From assembly GCF_003987135.1 (NCBI RefSeq), contig NZ_PIPJ01000006.1, forward strand, positions 79,118 through 143,117: DNA of 64,000 nucleotides, written 5' to 3'. How positions within the stretch are numbered: the first letter of the stretch is position 1; each line of letters starts with the position of its first letter. A model generated the notes under the pieces. It worked only from the letters and a program-made list of their open reading frames with translations. It made no database searches and was not told the origin of the DNA. This document shows, piece by piece, positions 39,155 through 49,682 of this stretch. This stretch comes from Aliidiomarina iranensis (GTDB lineage Bacteria > Pseudomonadota > Gammaproteobacteria > Enterobacterales > Alteromonadaceae). A program made the translations under genes and the position numbers.

Positions 39155-39526
39155 ATGCGTCATTATGAAATCGTATTTATGGTTCATCCGGACCAGAGTG
39201 AACAAGTTCCAGGTATGGTTGAGCGTTACAGCGAAACTATTACTTCTAACGGCGGTACTATTCACCGTGTAGAAGATTGGGGCCGTCGCCAACTAGCCTA
39301 TCCAATTAACAAGCTGCATAAAGCCCACTACGTTCTTTTGAATGTTGAAGCTTCTTCAGATGTGATTGATGAGTTAGAAACTACTTTCCGCTACAACGAT
39401 GCGGTTCTACGCAGCCTGGTTATGCGTAAAGACGAAGCGATCAACGAACCTTCACCTTTTGGTAAGCCAAAAGAGCGTGAAGATCGTCGTGATGCGAAAG
39501 CTGAAGAGACTGAATCTGCTGAGTGA
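39155..39526 (+). CDS. rpsF: 30S ribosomal protein S6
   Basis: 123 residues; opens [18 protein letters not shown] and keeps [12 protein letters not shown], with an acidic/basic tail. AAGGAG precedes the ATG. First gene of rpsF-priB-rpsR-rplI. Binds S18 on the 30S platform. Confidence 0.97.
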   Translation: MRHYEIVFMVHPDQSEQVPGMVERYSETITSNGGTIHRVEDWGRRQLAYPINKLHKAHYVLLNVEASSDVIDELETTFRYNDAVLRSLVMRKDEAINEPSPFGKPKEREDRRDAKAEETESAE

Positions 39527-39855
39527 TGTCAGCTACAACAGCTCAGGGTTCTGCCATTAACCAGTTAATTATTCGCGGTAGTATAGTAAAGCCACCACGA
39601 ATGAAACGCAGCCCGGCCGGAGTTTCTCATCTTCTTCTCGCCCTCGAACATCGTTCGATGCAGCAAGAAGCAGATTTAACACGACAGTGTTATGCAAGAA
39701 TTCAGGTAGTGGTTAGCGGTGATTGGGCAGAATCTTGGTCAACGAAAATTTCTCTGGGTAGTGAAATAGAAGTAACGGGTTTCATTCAGCGTCATGAAAA
39801 CGCAAATGGAATTCCACGCTTAGTTCTTCATGCTCAGAACATAAAACAGGTTTAA
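39526..39855 (+). CDS. priB: Primosomal replication protein PriB
   Basis: Single-domain OB-fold ssDNA-binding protein that stabilises PriA at stalled forks. 109 residues, containing NQLIIRGSIVK, SPAGVSHLLLALEHRS and EVTGFIQRHENANG. ATG 39526 overlaps the rpsF stop (TGATG). Its position between rpsF and rpsR is that of E. coli; Pseudomonas species lack it there. Confidence 0.9.
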   Translation: MSATTAQGSAINQLIIRGSIVKPPRMKRSPAGVSHLLLALEHRSMQQEADLTRQCYARIQVVVSGDWAESWSTKISLGSEIEVTGFIQRHENANGIPRLVLHAQNIKQV

Positions 39856-40095
<240 letters not shown>

Positions 40096-40109
40096 AGGAG
40101 ATTTGAACG

Positions 40110-40562
40110 ATGAATGTTATCTTATTAGATAAAGTTGCAAATTTGGGTAGCCTAGGCGACCAAGTAAACGTGAAATCAGGCTACGCTCGGAACTTCTTGT
40201 TCCCGAAAGGCAAAGCCGTTCCAGCGAACAAAGCAAACATCGAAATGTTCGAACAGCGCCGTGCAGAGTTAGAAGCTAAATTAGCTGCTGAACTGAAAGC
40301 CGCTGAAGAACGTGCAGAAGCGATCAATGCAATGAGCGCTATCGTTATCACTTCGAAAGCAGGTGATGAAGGTAAGTTGTTCGGTTCAATCGGTACGCGT
40401 GATATCGCTGATGCAGTTACCGCTGCTGGCGCTGCAGTTGAGAAGAGTGAGATTTTGATGCCACACGGAACTATTCGTGAAACTGGCGAGTTTGAAATCG
40501 AACTACAACTTCATGCAGACGTACTTGCCGCTATTACCTTAAAGGTAGAAGCGAGCGAGTAA
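40110..40562 (+). CDS. rplI: 50S ribosomal protein L9
   Basis: 150 residues (E. coli 149). N-terminal [19 protein letters not shown] and GYARNFLFP form the rRNA-binding domain, followed by the long helix and the C-terminal domain. AAAGGAG precedes the ATG and a strong terminator follows. Confidence 0.98.
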   Translation: MNVILLDKVANLGSLGDQVNVKSGYARNFLFPKGKAVPANKANIEMFEQRRAELEAKLAAELKAAEERAEAINAMSAIVITSKAGDEGKLFGSIGTRDIADAVTAAGAAVEKSEILMPHGTIRETGEFEIELQLHADVLAAITLKVEASE

Positions 40563-40584
40563 GAGATTCATCTCTCTTAACATG

Positions 40585-40616
40585 AAAAGCAGCACCTTAG
40601 GTGCTGCTTTTTTTTT
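40585..40616 (+). terminator. Terminator after rplI
   Basis: AAAAGCAGCACC / GGTGCTGCTTTT with a 3-base loop, followed by a run of T. Ends the rpsF operon. Confidence 0.94.
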
Positions 40617-40669
40617 ATGGGCTGTGTATCATCAATGATTCTTCTCACCAAGCGTATGAATGGAATATT

Positions 40670-42067
40670 GTGGCCACTAATAATAAAAAATCATCGGATG
40701 CAAAGCTCGATGCGTTAAAAACGCCTCCGCACTCAATTGAAGCAGAGCAATCTGTGTTAGGCGGCTTGATGCTTGATAATGAAGCATGGGATAACGTTGC
40801 CGAGCGCGTTATTCAAGACGATTTCTATTTGTTATCCCATCGTTTTATTTTTGGCGCCATGGCACGTTTGAGTGAAGAGGGTAAGCCAGTTGATTTCGTT
40901 ACACTTTCCGAGCGCCTAGAACTTAACGATGAACTCGATCGTGCTGGCGGCGCTGCTTATCTTCTCGAAATCCAAAAAAACACACCTAGTTCGGCAAATA
41001 TTTTGGCGTATGCCGATATTGTTCGCGAGCGCGCTTTAGTGCGGGAAATGATTGGTGTGGCTAATCAAATCGCGGAAGCAGGCTTTGACCCGCAGGGGCG
41101 TGATAGTAAGCAATTGTTGGATTTTGCCGAGCAGCATGTTTTTCAAATTGCTGAAAAGCGCAGTAGCAGTGATGAGGGCCCCCAAGGCTTAATCGGTATT
41201 CTCGATAAAACCCTTGATAGAATAGAATACCTCAGCCAGCAGGCAAACTTCAGTGGCGTAACCGGCGTTTCTACTGGCTTTCACGATTTGGACAAGAAAA
41301 CCGCCGGCTTACAGCCGTCAGATTTGATTATCGTTGCGGCACGCCCATCCATGGGTAAAACCACTTTCGCCATGAACTTAGTTGAACATGCGATGATGCA
41401 CGAAGAAAAGCCGGTTGTGGTATTTAGCTTAGAAATGCCTGCCGAACAGATTATGATGCGGATGCTGGCATCGTTAAGCCGGGTAGATCAAACGAGAGTG
41501 CGCACGGGTCAGCTTGATGATAAAGATTGGGATCGCATTACTTCTACGATGATCGTTCTTAAAGAACGTGCGAAGCTTTATGTCGACGATAGCTCAGGGC
41601 TGACACCAACGGAGGTGCGTTCACGCGCTCGGCGAATTGCCAAAGAGCACAAGGGCGTGAGCATGATCATGGTGGATTACTTGCAGTTGATGACAGTGCC
41701 TGGGTTGTCCGAAAATAGAACCTTGGAGATCGCTGAAATATCTCGCTCTTTGAAAGCGCTAGCGAAAGAATTGAAGTGTCCAGTTGTAGCACTTTCTCAG
41801 CTTAATCGCTCGCTGGAGCAACGTTCGGATAAGCGTCCTGTGAACTCAGATTTACGGGAATCAGGCTCGATAGAACAAGATGCTGATTTGATTATGTTCA
41901 TTTATCGAGATGAGGTGTATCACCCAGATTCGAATGACCAAGGGCTGGGTGAGATTATCATCGGCAAACAACGGAATGGCCCTATTGGCCGCATCAAATT
42001 AATGTTCCACGGCCAATATTCTCGCTTTGATAACTACAGCGGTGAGCAGCTTGATGATGATTATTAA
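40670..42067 (+). CDS. dnaB: Replicative DNA helicase DnaB
   Basis: Hexameric 5'-3' helicase at the fork. 465 residues from GTG 40670 (E. coli 471). PPHSIEAEQSVLGGLM opens the primase-binding N-terminal domain. The RecA-like motor has Walker A ARPSMGKTT (about residue 225), Walker B MIMVDYLQLM and the arginine finger region KQRNGPIG. The frame is open back to 40601, but that part overlaps the rplI terminator; GTG with GGA just upstream is the better start. Confidence 0.95.
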   Translation: MATNNKKSSDAKLDALKTPPHSIEAEQSVLGGLMLDNEAWDNVAERVIQDDFYLLSHRFIFGAMARLSEEGKPVDFVTLSERLELNDELDRAGGAAYLLEIQKNTPSSANILAYADIVRERALVREMIGVANQIAEAGFDPQGRDSKQLLDFAEQHVFQIAEKRSSSDEGPQGLIGILDKTLDRIEYLSQQANFSGVTGVSTGFHDLDKKTAGLQPSDLIIVAARPSMGKTTFAMNLVEHAMMHEEKPVVVFSLEMPAEQIMMRMLASLSRVDQTRVRTGQLDDKDWDRITSTMIVLKERAKLYVDDSSGLTPTEVRSRARRIAKEHKGVSMIMVDYLQLMTVPGLSENRTLEIAEISRSLKALAKELKCPVVALSQLNRSLEQRSDKRPVNSDLRESGSIEQDADLIMFIYRDEVYHPDSNDQGLGEIIIGKQRNGPIGRIKLMFHGQYSRFDNYSGEQLDDDY

Positions 42068-42098
42068 TCGGCATCGCCAAATTATTGAGAGAGCATAA

Positions 42099-43193
42099 AT
42101 GGCGGATACTATGCGGCCAGCCTGGGCAACGATTAACTTACAAGCACTGCGGCATAATATCAGTGTGATTCGTGAGCGCGCTGGTGGAAGGCGTATACTT
42201 GGCATTTTGAAAGCGAATGCCTATGGCCATGGTTTAATTCGAATTGCTCAAGTTCTTGCGGGTATTGACGCTATTGGCGTTGCTCGAGTTGATGAGGCGT
42301 TACAGTTAAGGAATGCGGGTATCTCTGGGCCAATCGTATTGCTTGAAGGCTTTTTTTCGCCTGAACAAATTCCGGTTTTAGCCGCGAGTGGTATTCAGCC
42401 GGTAATTCACAATGTTCATCAACTAACACAATTAGAGCAGGCCAAAAACCTCTCTGATCCTCTGCAAGTGTGGTTGAAAATTGATACGGGCATGCACCGC
42501 TTGGGCGTTGAGCCAGAGGAAGTGGAAAGCTGCTATAAGCGCTTAGTGGCTATGCCGCATGTAACTGGCCTACCTATTTTAATGAGCCATTTGGCTTGTG
42601 CGGATGAACCTAAACACGAGCAAAACCGCAAGCAATTGGCTACATTTGCTGAAGTTACGGCGGAACACCCGAAAGAGAATACCTCGATAGCAAATAGTGC
42701 TGCGCTGCTCGCGGCGGTTGGGCCAGAATATGATTGGGTGCGGCCTGGTTTATCGCTTTACGGTGTGAGCCCATTCAGTGGAAAGACCGGCCGAGATCAT
42801 CATTTACAAGCGGTAATGAATTTGCAGGCGAGTGTAATATCGATACGCCGCATTAAAGCGGGTGAACCGGTTGGCTATGGTGCCTCTTGGGCGCCTGGAA
42901 AAGACACTTACATCGGCATTGTGGCGATTGGATATGGTGATGGCTATCCAAGACACGCTCCCGAGGGTACGCCAGTTTGGGTGCGCGGTAAATGCTACCC
43001 TATGGTGGGTAGAGTGGCGATGGATATGATTACCATTGATTTGGGGGCTGAGCTAACAATAAACCTGGGCGATACGGCACAACTATGGGGAACTGAACTG
43101 CCAGTTGAAGAAGTTGCCGCAGCGGTGGGAACTATTCCCTACGAATTATTATGTAACGTTGCTCGTCGCGTTCAACTGGATTATCTCGATTAA
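42099..43193 (+). CDS. alr: Alanine racemase
   Basis: Makes D-alanine for peptidoglycan. 364 residues. The PLP lysine is K38 in GILKANAYGHG, and the opposing catalytic tyrosine is in VGYGASW (about 260). TIDLGA and the C-terminal beta domain are intact. GAGAG precedes the ATG. It lies 31 bases after dnaB, the dnaB-alr order of E. coli. Confidence 0.96.
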   Translation: MADTMRPAWATINLQALRHNISVIRERAGGRRILGILKANAYGHGLIRIAQVLAGIDAIGVARVDEALQLRNAGISGPIVLLEGFFSPEQIPVLAASGIQPVIHNVHQLTQLEQAKNLSDPLQVWLKIDTGMHRLGVEPEEVESCYKRLVAMPHVTGLPILMSHLACADEPKHEQNRKQLATFAEVTAEHPKENTSIANSAALLAAVGPEYDWVRPGLSLYGVSPFSGKTGRDHHLQAVMNLQASVISIRRIKAGEPVGYGASWAPGKDTYIGIVAIGYGDGYPRHAPEGTPVWVRGKCYPMVGRVAMDMITIDLGAELTINLGDTAQLWGTELPVEEVAAAVGTIPYELLCNVARRVQLDYLD

Positions 43194-43203
43194 CTCAAGC
43201 CTA

Positions 43204-43653
43204 CTATTGGCTATGCTGGCAGTTACTACAAATGCCAAGCGCCTCTACAGTTTGCTGCTGTACCGTGAAGCCTTCTTTTTCAGCCTGCTCAACAAAGGCC
43301 TGATGAACGCCTGAAGAGTGGATTTCTTGTACATTACCGCAATGAGTGCAAATGAGCATTTGTACTGGGTGTTGCTTCTCAAAATGTGAACATAAAACAT
43401 AACTGTTCGACGACGATACTTTGTGAACAAAACCTTGGCTTTGTAAGAATTCTAAGGCTCGATAGATAGTAGGCGGCTTCGCGTTTGGCACTTCTGCTTT
43501 CAGTAAATCCAATAAATCATAAGCTCCCACAGCCCCTTCTTGTTCAGTGAGAATTGCGAACACCTCACGCCGAGTTGGTGTCATCCGCACACCGCGCCGC
43601 TGGCACATTACTTCTGCTCGTTTTAATAATTGCTCTGTTGCTGATTTTTGCAT
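43204..43653 (-). CDS. zur: Fur-family zinc uptake regulator Zur
   Basis: 149 residues. N-terminal winged helix with RMTPTRREVF and PPTIYRALEFLQ (DNA recognition helix), then the dimer domain with two zinc-binding CxxC pairs, CTHC and CSNC. Zur rather than Fur is supported by the neighbouring dusA (zur-dusA are also adjacent in E. coli). Divergent from dusA; in the 213 bases between them I see no Zur palindrome. Confidence 0.88.
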   Translation of the reverse strand: MQKSATEQLLKRAEVMCQRRGVRMTPTRREVFAILTEQEGAVGAYDLLDLLKAEVPNAKPPTIYRALEFLQSQGFVHKVSSSNSYVLCSHFEKQHPVQMLICTHCGNVQEIHSSGVHQAFVEQAEKEGFTVQQQTVEALGICSNCQHSQ

Positions 43654-43866
43654 TACGTTGCCTATCGTTTACACCGTGCTAATCATTAGTAAAGGCTTTA
43701 AAGGAGCCAGAACTCATATCAAATAGGTGAGAAACACTAAATACATGTGGGTAAAGCATACGTTTTCTTTTGCAATCAGGGAAGAGGAAGGGCGGAATGA
43801 GAGCCCTTCGCTGTCGTTTTTTTCTTAAATAACGTAAAATAGCGGTTCAATTTTTAGGAGTAATTC

Positions 43867-44856
43867 ATGATTTCTGTTGCCCCGATGCTGGATTGGACCG
43901 ACCGTCACTGTCGATTCTTTCACCGACAAATATCACAGCACGCCTTGTTGTATACCGAAATGATAACAACAGGCGCAATTATTCATGGTAAACAGGATTT
44001 TCTAGCATACAACGAATCTGAACACCCTGTGGCTTTGCAGCTTGGCGGGAGTAACCCTGAACATTTGGCGGCCTGTGCAAAATTAGCGGCTGAGCGCGGT
44101 TACGATGAGGTTAATTTGAATGTAGGATGCCCCTCGGACCGAGTGCAAAATGGTAGTTTCGGGGCATGTTTAATGGCCGAGCCATTGCTGGTGGCAGAAT
44201 GTGTGCGAGCAATGCAAGATGCGGCACCAGAGATCCCGATAACGGTGAAAACACGCTTGGGAATCGATGATTTTGATAGCTATGAATTTTTACAAGCTTT
44301 AATAGAGCCTCTAGTTGCGGTTGATTGCCCGCGGGTGATTTTACATGCGCGCAAGGCATGGTTAAGCGGCTTAAGCCCGAAAGAGAATCGCGAAGTACCA
44401 CCATTAAACTATGCAAGAGTTTATCAAGTGAAGCAGGATTATCCGGCTTTGCAGGTACACTTAAATGGTGGTGTAAATTCGTTACAAGAAGCTAAAGAGC
44501 ACTTACAGCATGTTGACGGTGTGATGCTGGGGCGAGCAGCTTATGCTAACCCATGGTTACTGGCCGAAGTTGATAGCCTCTATAACCCGGCAGCCGCTTT
44601 ACCAGAAAAAGAAATAGTGATTGCGAATATGGCTACTTACATTGAAGAGCACATCGCGGCTGGTGGGCGTTTCTGGCATGTAGCACGGCATATGCTGGGG
44701 CTTTACCAAAATTGCCCTGGCGCGCGGCAGTGGCGTAGAACCTTGAGTGAACTTGGGCCAAGAGCTAATGATGCGGCACCGTTATTTAAAGCAAAAGAAA
44801 TTATTGATAGTGAATATGCGCGGGTGGCTGAACATGCGCAATTAGAGCAACATTAA
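43867..44856 (+). CDS. dusA: tRNA-dihydrouridine synthase A DusA
   Basis: FMN enzyme reducing U20/U20a in tRNA. 329 residues. [14 protein letters not shown] opens the TIM barrel, [14 protein letters not shown] holds the catalytic cysteine, and VKTRLGID and LNGGVNSL bind FMN and RNA. TAGGAG is upstream of the ATG. The DWTDRH form marks the A subgroup. Confidence 0.94.
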   Translation: MISVAPMLDWTDRHCRFFHRQISQHALLYTEMITTGAIIHGKQDFLAYNESEHPVALQLGGSNPEHLAACAKLAAERGYDEVNLNVGCPSDRVQNGSFGACLMAEPLLVAECVRAMQDAAPEIPITVKTRLGIDDFDSYEFLQALIEPLVAVDCPRVILHARKAWLSGLSPKENREVPPLNYARVYQVKQDYPALQVHLNGGVNSLQEAKEHLQHVDGVMLGRAAYANPWLLAEVDSLYNPAAALPEKEIVIANMATYIEEHIAAGGRFWHVARHMLGLYQNCPGARQWRRTLSELGPRANDAAPLFKAKEIIDSEYARVAEHAQLEQH

Positions 44857-44874
44857 TAGATAACTGAGGTGGTT

Positions 44875-45294
44875 ATGAAGTACCTACATACTATGATTCG
44901 CGTAAGCGATATCGATAGCTCTCTACAATTTTTTTGTGAAGGTTTAGGCCTGCAAGAGGTACGGCGAAAAGAGGTGCCGAAAGGGCGGTTTACTCTGATA
45001 TTTTTGGCGGCACCGGAAAGCCCAGAGGCAGAGCTTGAGCTCACCTACAATTGGGATCCTGAAACCTATGAGGGTGGGCGTAACTTTGGCCACCTAGCGT
45101 TTCGTGTTGAAAATATTTACGAAATTTGCGCGCACCTGCAGGCCATGGGCGTTACTATCAATCGTCCGCCGCGTGATGGTCATATGGCGTTTGTGCGCTC
45201 TCCAGATGGCATTTCTATTGAGCTATTACAAAAAGGTGATGCGCTCGCTCCGGAAGAGCCATGGGTATCAATGGAAAATACGGGCAGCTGGTAA
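44875..45294 (+). CDS. gloA: Lactoylglutathione lyase (glyoxalase I)
   Basis: Converts the methylglyoxal-glutathione hemithioacetal to S-lactoylglutathione. 139 residues. The four metal ligands are in place: H5, E55 (ELTYNW), H73 (FGHLAF) and E116 (GISIELL), matching E. coli GloA. ATG 44875 has GAGG 5 bases upstream. It lies 18 bases after dusA. A gap of 208 bases with nothing recognisable follows. Confidence 0.9.
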   Translation: MKYLHTMIRVSDIDSSLQFFCEGLGLQEVRRKEVPKGRFTLIFLAAPESPEAELELTYNWDPETYEGGRNFGHLAFRVENIYEICAHLQAMGVTINRPPRDGHMAFVRSPDGISIELLQKGDALAPEEPWVSMENTGSW

Positions 45295-45502
45295 AACGCT
45301 GAATGTTGTTTCAGCTTGTAACCTAGCTAAAGGTGTGCGAAAGCGGCACGAAGATCATGCGTTTATTCGAACATACTCCCTTTAGAAATGGCATTTCGAG
45401 CCCTTAACAAAAAGCTCAAAATAATCAACAACTGGCGCGCGAACGGCTTGTTTGTTATCGTCAAACGTACGCTCCGATAATAATTAAAATGGGATTGAAT
45501 AG

Positions 45503-46711
45503 ATGAACAAAATAACCAGCTTTTCTGCTACCGCGCTTTTGGCTGCTGTTTTTGGGTTGGGTGTGAATGCTCATGCTACCGAAGTTACGGCTAGCGAACG
45601 AGCTATTCGAATCGCTCAGGAATCAATGATTATAGACACCCATATTGACGTGCCGTATCGGCTAATAAATGATTGGGAAGATGTGAGTAAAGCAACAGAG
45701 CGCGGCGATTTTGATTATGAGCGTGCTGTTTCTGGTGGGCTTAATGCACCTTTTATGGCCATTTATATCCCTTCAAGCTATGAGGATAATGGCGCCTATA
45801 CCTTAGCTAATCATCTAATCGATTTCATGGAGGCTTTGGTTTATCGGGCGCCTGAAAAGTTCGCGATACCCCATTCAGCCGATGATCTTTTTGCTCATAA
45901 AGAAGCGGGTTTAATGTCTTTGGCTATGGGAATGGAAAACGGTGCGCCAATAGAGGGCGAGATTGCAAATCTGCATCATTTCTTTGAGCGGGGAGTTCGC
46001 TACATTACTTTGGCGCATTCAGAAGATAACCATATTTCAGATTCTTCTTATGATATCCGAAACACTTGGGGAGGGCTCAGCCCCTTCGGTAAAGAGCTAG
46101 TAGTAGAAATGAACCGAATTGGTATGATGGTTGATGTATCGCATATATCGGATAAAGCATTTTATGATGTGCTAGAAATTACACAAGTTCCGGTAATTGC
46201 TACTCACTCTTCAGCGCGGAAATTTACGCCTGGCTGGCAGAGAAACATGAACGATGAGATGATCAAAGCACTTGCTGAGAATGATGGTGTGATTCAGGTA
46301 ACGTTTGGTTCTACTTTTGTTACTACCAGAGCAAATCAGCACCGGGCTCGCATTCAGCGCCTAACTCGTGAAATCAATGAGCGGCTGGGTGAAGGAACCG
46401 CCAGAGCTCAGGCTGAGATAACAAAAATGCGGGAAGAGAACCCTTATCCATTCGCTACATTAACAGATGTACTTGATCACATCGATCATATCGTTGATTT
46501 GGTGGGTGTGGAGCATGTGGGGATCGGTTCGGATTACGATGGTGTCGGTGATACATTACCGGTAGGCTTGAAAGACGTACGTACTTTTCCAAACTTGATT
46601 CAAGGTTTGTTGGATAGAAATTATTCAGAAGAAGATATTGATAAAATCTTGTTCGGGAATACCATCCGAGTTTGGCGTGCTGCAGAGGCTTTTGCGGCCG
46701 CGAACAATTAA
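45503..46711 (+). CDS. Exported membrane-dipeptidase family (M19) peptidase
   Basis: 402 residues with a signal peptide (about 1-26, ending NAHA|TEV), so periplasmic. The zinc amidohydrolase barrel of the renal dipeptidase family is complete: IDTHIDVPYR (H-x-D ligands), GMENG, YITLAHSEDN, MVDVSHIS, ATHSSAR and VGIGSDYDG. Likely cleaves dipeptides, perhaps with D-residues at the C-terminus. I do not assign a substrate. Confidence 0.88.
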   Translation: MNKITSFSATALLAAVFGLGVNAHATEVTASERAIRIAQESMIIDTHIDVPYRLINDWEDVSKATERGDFDYERAVSGGLNAPFMAIYIPSSYEDNGAYTLANHLIDFMEALVYRAPEKFAIPHSADDLFAHKEAGLMSLAMGMENGAPIEGEIANLHHFFERGVRYITLAHSEDNHISDSSYDIRNTWGGLSPFGKELVVEMNRIGMMVDVSHISDKAFYDVLEITQVPVIATHSSARKFTPGWQRNMNDEMIKALAENDGVIQVTFGSTFVTTRANQHRARIQRLTREINERLGEGTARAQAEITKMREENPYPFATLTDVLDHIDHIVDLVGVEHVGIGSDYDGVGDTLPVGLKDVRTFPNLIQGLLDRNYSEEDIDKILFGNTIRVWRAAEAFAAANN

Positions 46712-46844
46712 ACATGAGTTAGATTCGATAATTTTTGCGTGTCGGTTGCTGGCTTGGCTCTGTTACACCGGTTTACTGGTTATATAGAATCAGCAAACTA
46801 GCCAAAACCGACAAGTCATTCATAAAAATAGAGTTCGTATTGTT

Positions 46845-47456
46845 ATGCCAACATCATTAATTGTTGTCGATGATTTTTTTAATAATGCTAAAGGGCTTCG
46901 TGAAACAGCCTTGAAGCTTACTTACCCTGAGGTTCAAGGCCCTTATCCTGGGAGAAACTCCGTAGAGCGAATTAATCTTGAAGGCCTCACGAATGAAGTA
47001 TCGCGTATTGTTGGAGAGCCTCTGGTTGCGATGGATAGCGATCAAGCTCATGGGAAGTGCCGAATTGCTTTAGAAACCGATATCGGTAAAGCAAAGGTAC
47101 ATGTTGACGCTTCGCACTGGTCTGGGATCTTGTATCTAAGTAATGACGAAGATTGCCAAGGTGGTACAGAGTTTTTTCGGCACATAGAAACTAATACTGA
47201 GCGTGCGCCATACAATGATCAAGAAGCTATGCAGCGATTTGGTGTGAGCTCGGGAAAGAAATGGGTTGCTGATTTACTTGAACGCGATTCTGTTGATGAC
47301 TCTAAGTGGGAGATGACGATGAGGGTGCCGATGCGCTTTAATCGGTTAATCTTACTTCGTCCATGGTTGTGGCATACCGCCGGGGAATCATTTGGTGATT
47401 CCATAGAAAACGGGCGCTTAGTTTATTTGATGTTTTTCAAATCAGCTCGCGCTTAG
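46845..47456 (+). CDS. DUF6445 protein, 2-oxoglutarate/Fe(II) oxygenase-like
   Basis: 203 residues. Looks like a 2OG-Fe(II) dioxygenase fold: VHVDASHWSGILYLS with a H86-x-D88 pair, a GGTEFFRH strand, then a distal His (about 177, WLWHTAGESFG) and an Arg at about 191 in NGRLVYLMFF that could bind 2-oxoglutarate. The N-terminal VVDDFFNNAKGLRETAL and YPGRNS mark DUF6445. The substrate is unknown. It lies alone just before the S10 promoter; I infer no link with ribosomal genes. Confidence 0.75.
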   Translation: MPTSLIVVDDFFNNAKGLRETALKLTYPEVQGPYPGRNSVERINLEGLTNEVSRIVGEPLVAMDSDQAHGKCRIALETDIGKAKVHVDASHWSGILYLSNDEDCQGGTEFFRHIETNTERAPYNDQEAMQRFGVSSGKKWVADLLERDSVDDSKWEMTMRVPMRFNRLILLRPWLWHTAGESFGDSIENGRLVYLMFFKSARA

Positions 47457-47518
47457 TAAAAGAAGCCACTGCTATGTGGGTTGTAGCGTTAAAATGAAAT
47501 ACGAAAGGGTGAATATAT

Positions 47519-47546
47519 TTGACTTCGCAAGATGTCTCTGTATAAT
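47519..47546 (+). promoter_or_regulatory. S10 operon promoter
   Basis: -35 TTGACT (47519-47524), 16-base spacer, -10 TATAAT (47541-47546), about 200 bases before rpsJ. It gives a long untranslated leader, as in E. coli. Confidence 0.85.
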
Positions 47547-47675
47547 CTCGCCCACGCTTTAAAAGGCGTAAGTAATATATCAATGTTCTTAGTGAAGCGC
47601 GAAACATAGCTTTTCATTAATGAAACATTGCTACAGCGGCCCCGATTGGGGGTCGAACGGTGGTTAAAATCACTT

Positions 47676-47716
47676 CCTCTTTCAACCCTAGGGTTGTTCA
47701 AGAGGCGAGTTTTTTT
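47676..47716 (+). promoter_or_regulatory. S10 leader attenuator hairpin (candidate L4 target)
   Basis: Stem CCTCTT...CAACCC / GGGTTG...AAGAGG with a small internal loop, then GAG and seven T (47710-47716), 40 bases before rpsJ. In E. coli, L4 binds the S10 leader and makes RNA polymerase stop at such a hairpin. The position and T-run fit; binding by L4 is inference. Confidence 0.6.
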
Positions 47717-47753
47717 ATGCTCTTTTTTAAATGCTCTTTATATGAGGCTTTGA

Positions 47754-48068
<315 letters not shown>

Positions 48069-48103
48069 GTGAGAAACAAGATTCTAGATAAGAGGTTTTA
48101 ACA

Positions 48104-48742
48104 ATGGCTATTGGTCTAGTCGGTCGGAAAGTAGGAATGACTCGCATCTTTCAAGAAGATGGCGCTTCAGTTCCTGTGACTGTGATCGAAGTATTGGCAA
48201 ACCGTGTGACTCAAGTGAAAACTTTAGACACTGATGGTTACCAAGCACTTCAAGTGACTACTGGCAGCAAGAAAACCAACCGTGTAACCAAGCCAATGGC
48301 TGGTCACTTCGCCAAAGCTGGCGTAGAAGCTGGTCGCGGTTTATGGGAATTCCGCCTGAATGAAAATGAAGGTGCGGAATTTGCGGTTGGATCTGAGCTG
48401 ACTGTAGATATTTTCGCGGACACTAAACTCGTTGACGTCACTGGCACGTCAAAAGGTAAAGGTTTCGCTGGTACCGTAAAACGCTGGAATTTCAGCATGC
48501 AAGACGCGACTCATGGTAACTCTTTGTCGCACCGTGCTCCAGGTTCTATCGGTCAAAACCAGTCACCTGGTAAAGTATTTAAAGGTAAGAAAATGGCCGG
48601 CCAAATGGGTAACAAACAGATTACTGTTCAGTCCCTTGAAGTCGTCCGTGTTGACGCAGAGCGCAACTTGATCTTGGTTAAAGGTGCTGTCCCTGGAGCT
48701 TCCGGTGGCAACGTAATCGTTAAGCCTGCGGTCAAAGCGTAA
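48104..48742 (+). CDS. rplC: 50S ribosomal protein L3
   Basis: 212 residues (E. coli 209). [13 protein letters not shown] opens it; [16 protein letters not shown] near residue 150 contains the glutamine methylated in E. coli by PrmB. Confidence 0.98.
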   Translation: MAIGLVGRKVGMTRIFQEDGASVPVTVIEVLANRVTQVKTLDTDGYQALQVTTGSKKTNRVTKPMAGHFAKAGVEAGRGLWEFRLNENEGAEFAVGSELTVDIFADTKLVDVTGTSKGKGFAGTVKRWNFSMQDATHGNSLSHRAPGSIGQNQSPGKVFKGKKMAGQMGNKQITVQSLEVVRVDAERNLILVKGAVPGASGGNVIVKPAVKA

Positions 48743-48760
48743 CGTCTGAGGAGATTAGTG

Positions 48761-49366
48761 ATGGAATTAGCATTAAAAGACGCGAAAGGCGCTCTTGAAG
48801 TTTCCGAAGCTACCTTTGGACGTGAATACAATGAAGCTTTGGTGCATCAGGTAGTAGTTGCCTATGCAGCAGGCGCACGTCAAGGTAGTAAAGCTCAGAA
48901 AACACGTTCAGAAGTTTCTGGTGGTGGCAAAAAGCCATGGCGCCAGAAGGGTACTGGTCGTGCTCGTGCGGGTACTATTCGTAGCCCAATCTGGCGTTCT
49001 GGTGGTGTAACTTTTGCAGCGAAGCCGCAGAGCCATGAGCAAAAAGTAAACAAGAAGATGTACCGTGGAGCTCTTAAGAGCATCTTATCTGAGTTAGTTC
49101 GCCAAGATCGTTTGATCGTGGTTGAAAGCTTCGGTATTGATTCGCCAAAAACCAAGCAGTTGGTTGCTAAGTTGAAAGATATGGAATTGAACGACGTTCT
49201 TATCATCACCAAAGATCTTGATGAGAATTTGTTCCTAGCTTCACGCAACCTGCACAAAGTTGATGTTCGTGATGTACAGGGTATCGATCCGGTTAGCTTA
49301 ATCGCGTTTGATAAAGTTCTGTTCACTGCGGACGCAGTTAAGCAGCTTGAGGAGACATTATTATGA
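48761..49366 (+). CDS. rplD: 50S ribosomal protein L4
   Basis: 201 residues from ATG 48761 (E. coli 201), with GAGGAG 7 bases upstream; a GTG 3 bases earlier is also in frame. [18 protein letters not shown] is the exit-tunnel loop. It is the likely autoregulator of the operon through the leader. The stop overlaps rplW (ATGA). Confidence 0.98.
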   Translation: MELALKDAKGALEVSEATFGREYNEALVHQVVVAYAAGARQGSKAQKTRSEVSGGGKKPWRQKGTGRARAGTIRSPIWRSGGVTFAAKPQSHEQKVNKKMYRGALKSILSELVRQDRLIVVESFGIDSPKTKQLVAKLKDMELNDVLIITKDLDENLFLASRNLHKVDVRDVQGIDPVSLIAFDKVLFTADAVKQLEETLL

Positions 49367-49665
49367 TGCGCGAAGAACGTTTGCTGAAAGTAATTCTGGC
49401 ACCTCACGTTTCTGAAAAGGCAACTATGGCCGCTGAAAACCAAAACACTGTGGTTTTCAAGGTAGCTACCGATGCAACTAAATCAGAAATCAAAGCTGCG
49501 GTTGAGAAACTATTCGAAGTCGAAGTAACCGGCGTACGTACTTTAAACGTGAAAGGTAAAACTAAGCGTTTTGGTATGCGCACAGGTAAACGGAGCGATT
49601 GGAAAAAAGCTTACGTGTCCTTGGGTGAAGGTGCTGACATCGATTTCGTCGGCGGCGCTGAGTAA
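49363..49665 (+). CDS. rplW: 50S ribosomal protein L23
   Basis: 100 residues, or 99 from a second adjacent [12 protein letters not shown] and [19 protein letters not shown] are typical. Docking site for SRP and trigger factor at the tunnel exit. Overlaps the rplD stop. Confidence 0.98.
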   Translation: MMREERLLKVILAPHVSEKATMAAENQNTVVFKVATDATKSEIKAAVEKLFEVEVTGVRTLNVKGKTKRFGMRTGKRSDWKKAYVSLGEGADIDFVGGAE

Positions 49666-49682
49666 ACAGGAGGATTATCAAG

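Noticed and set aside
43654..43866. Zur operator between zur and dusA
   Set aside because: No palindrome close to the known Zur consensus could be seen on either strand.
46741..46812. Distant inverted repeat GTCGGTT / AACCGAC before the DUF6445 gene
   Set aside because: Only 7 bp over a 58-base gap; too short to claim as an operator or mobile-element end.
48895..49443. 182-codon minus-strand frame opposite rplD
   Set aside because: Antisense to a highly expressed ribosomal gene; produced by its codon bias.
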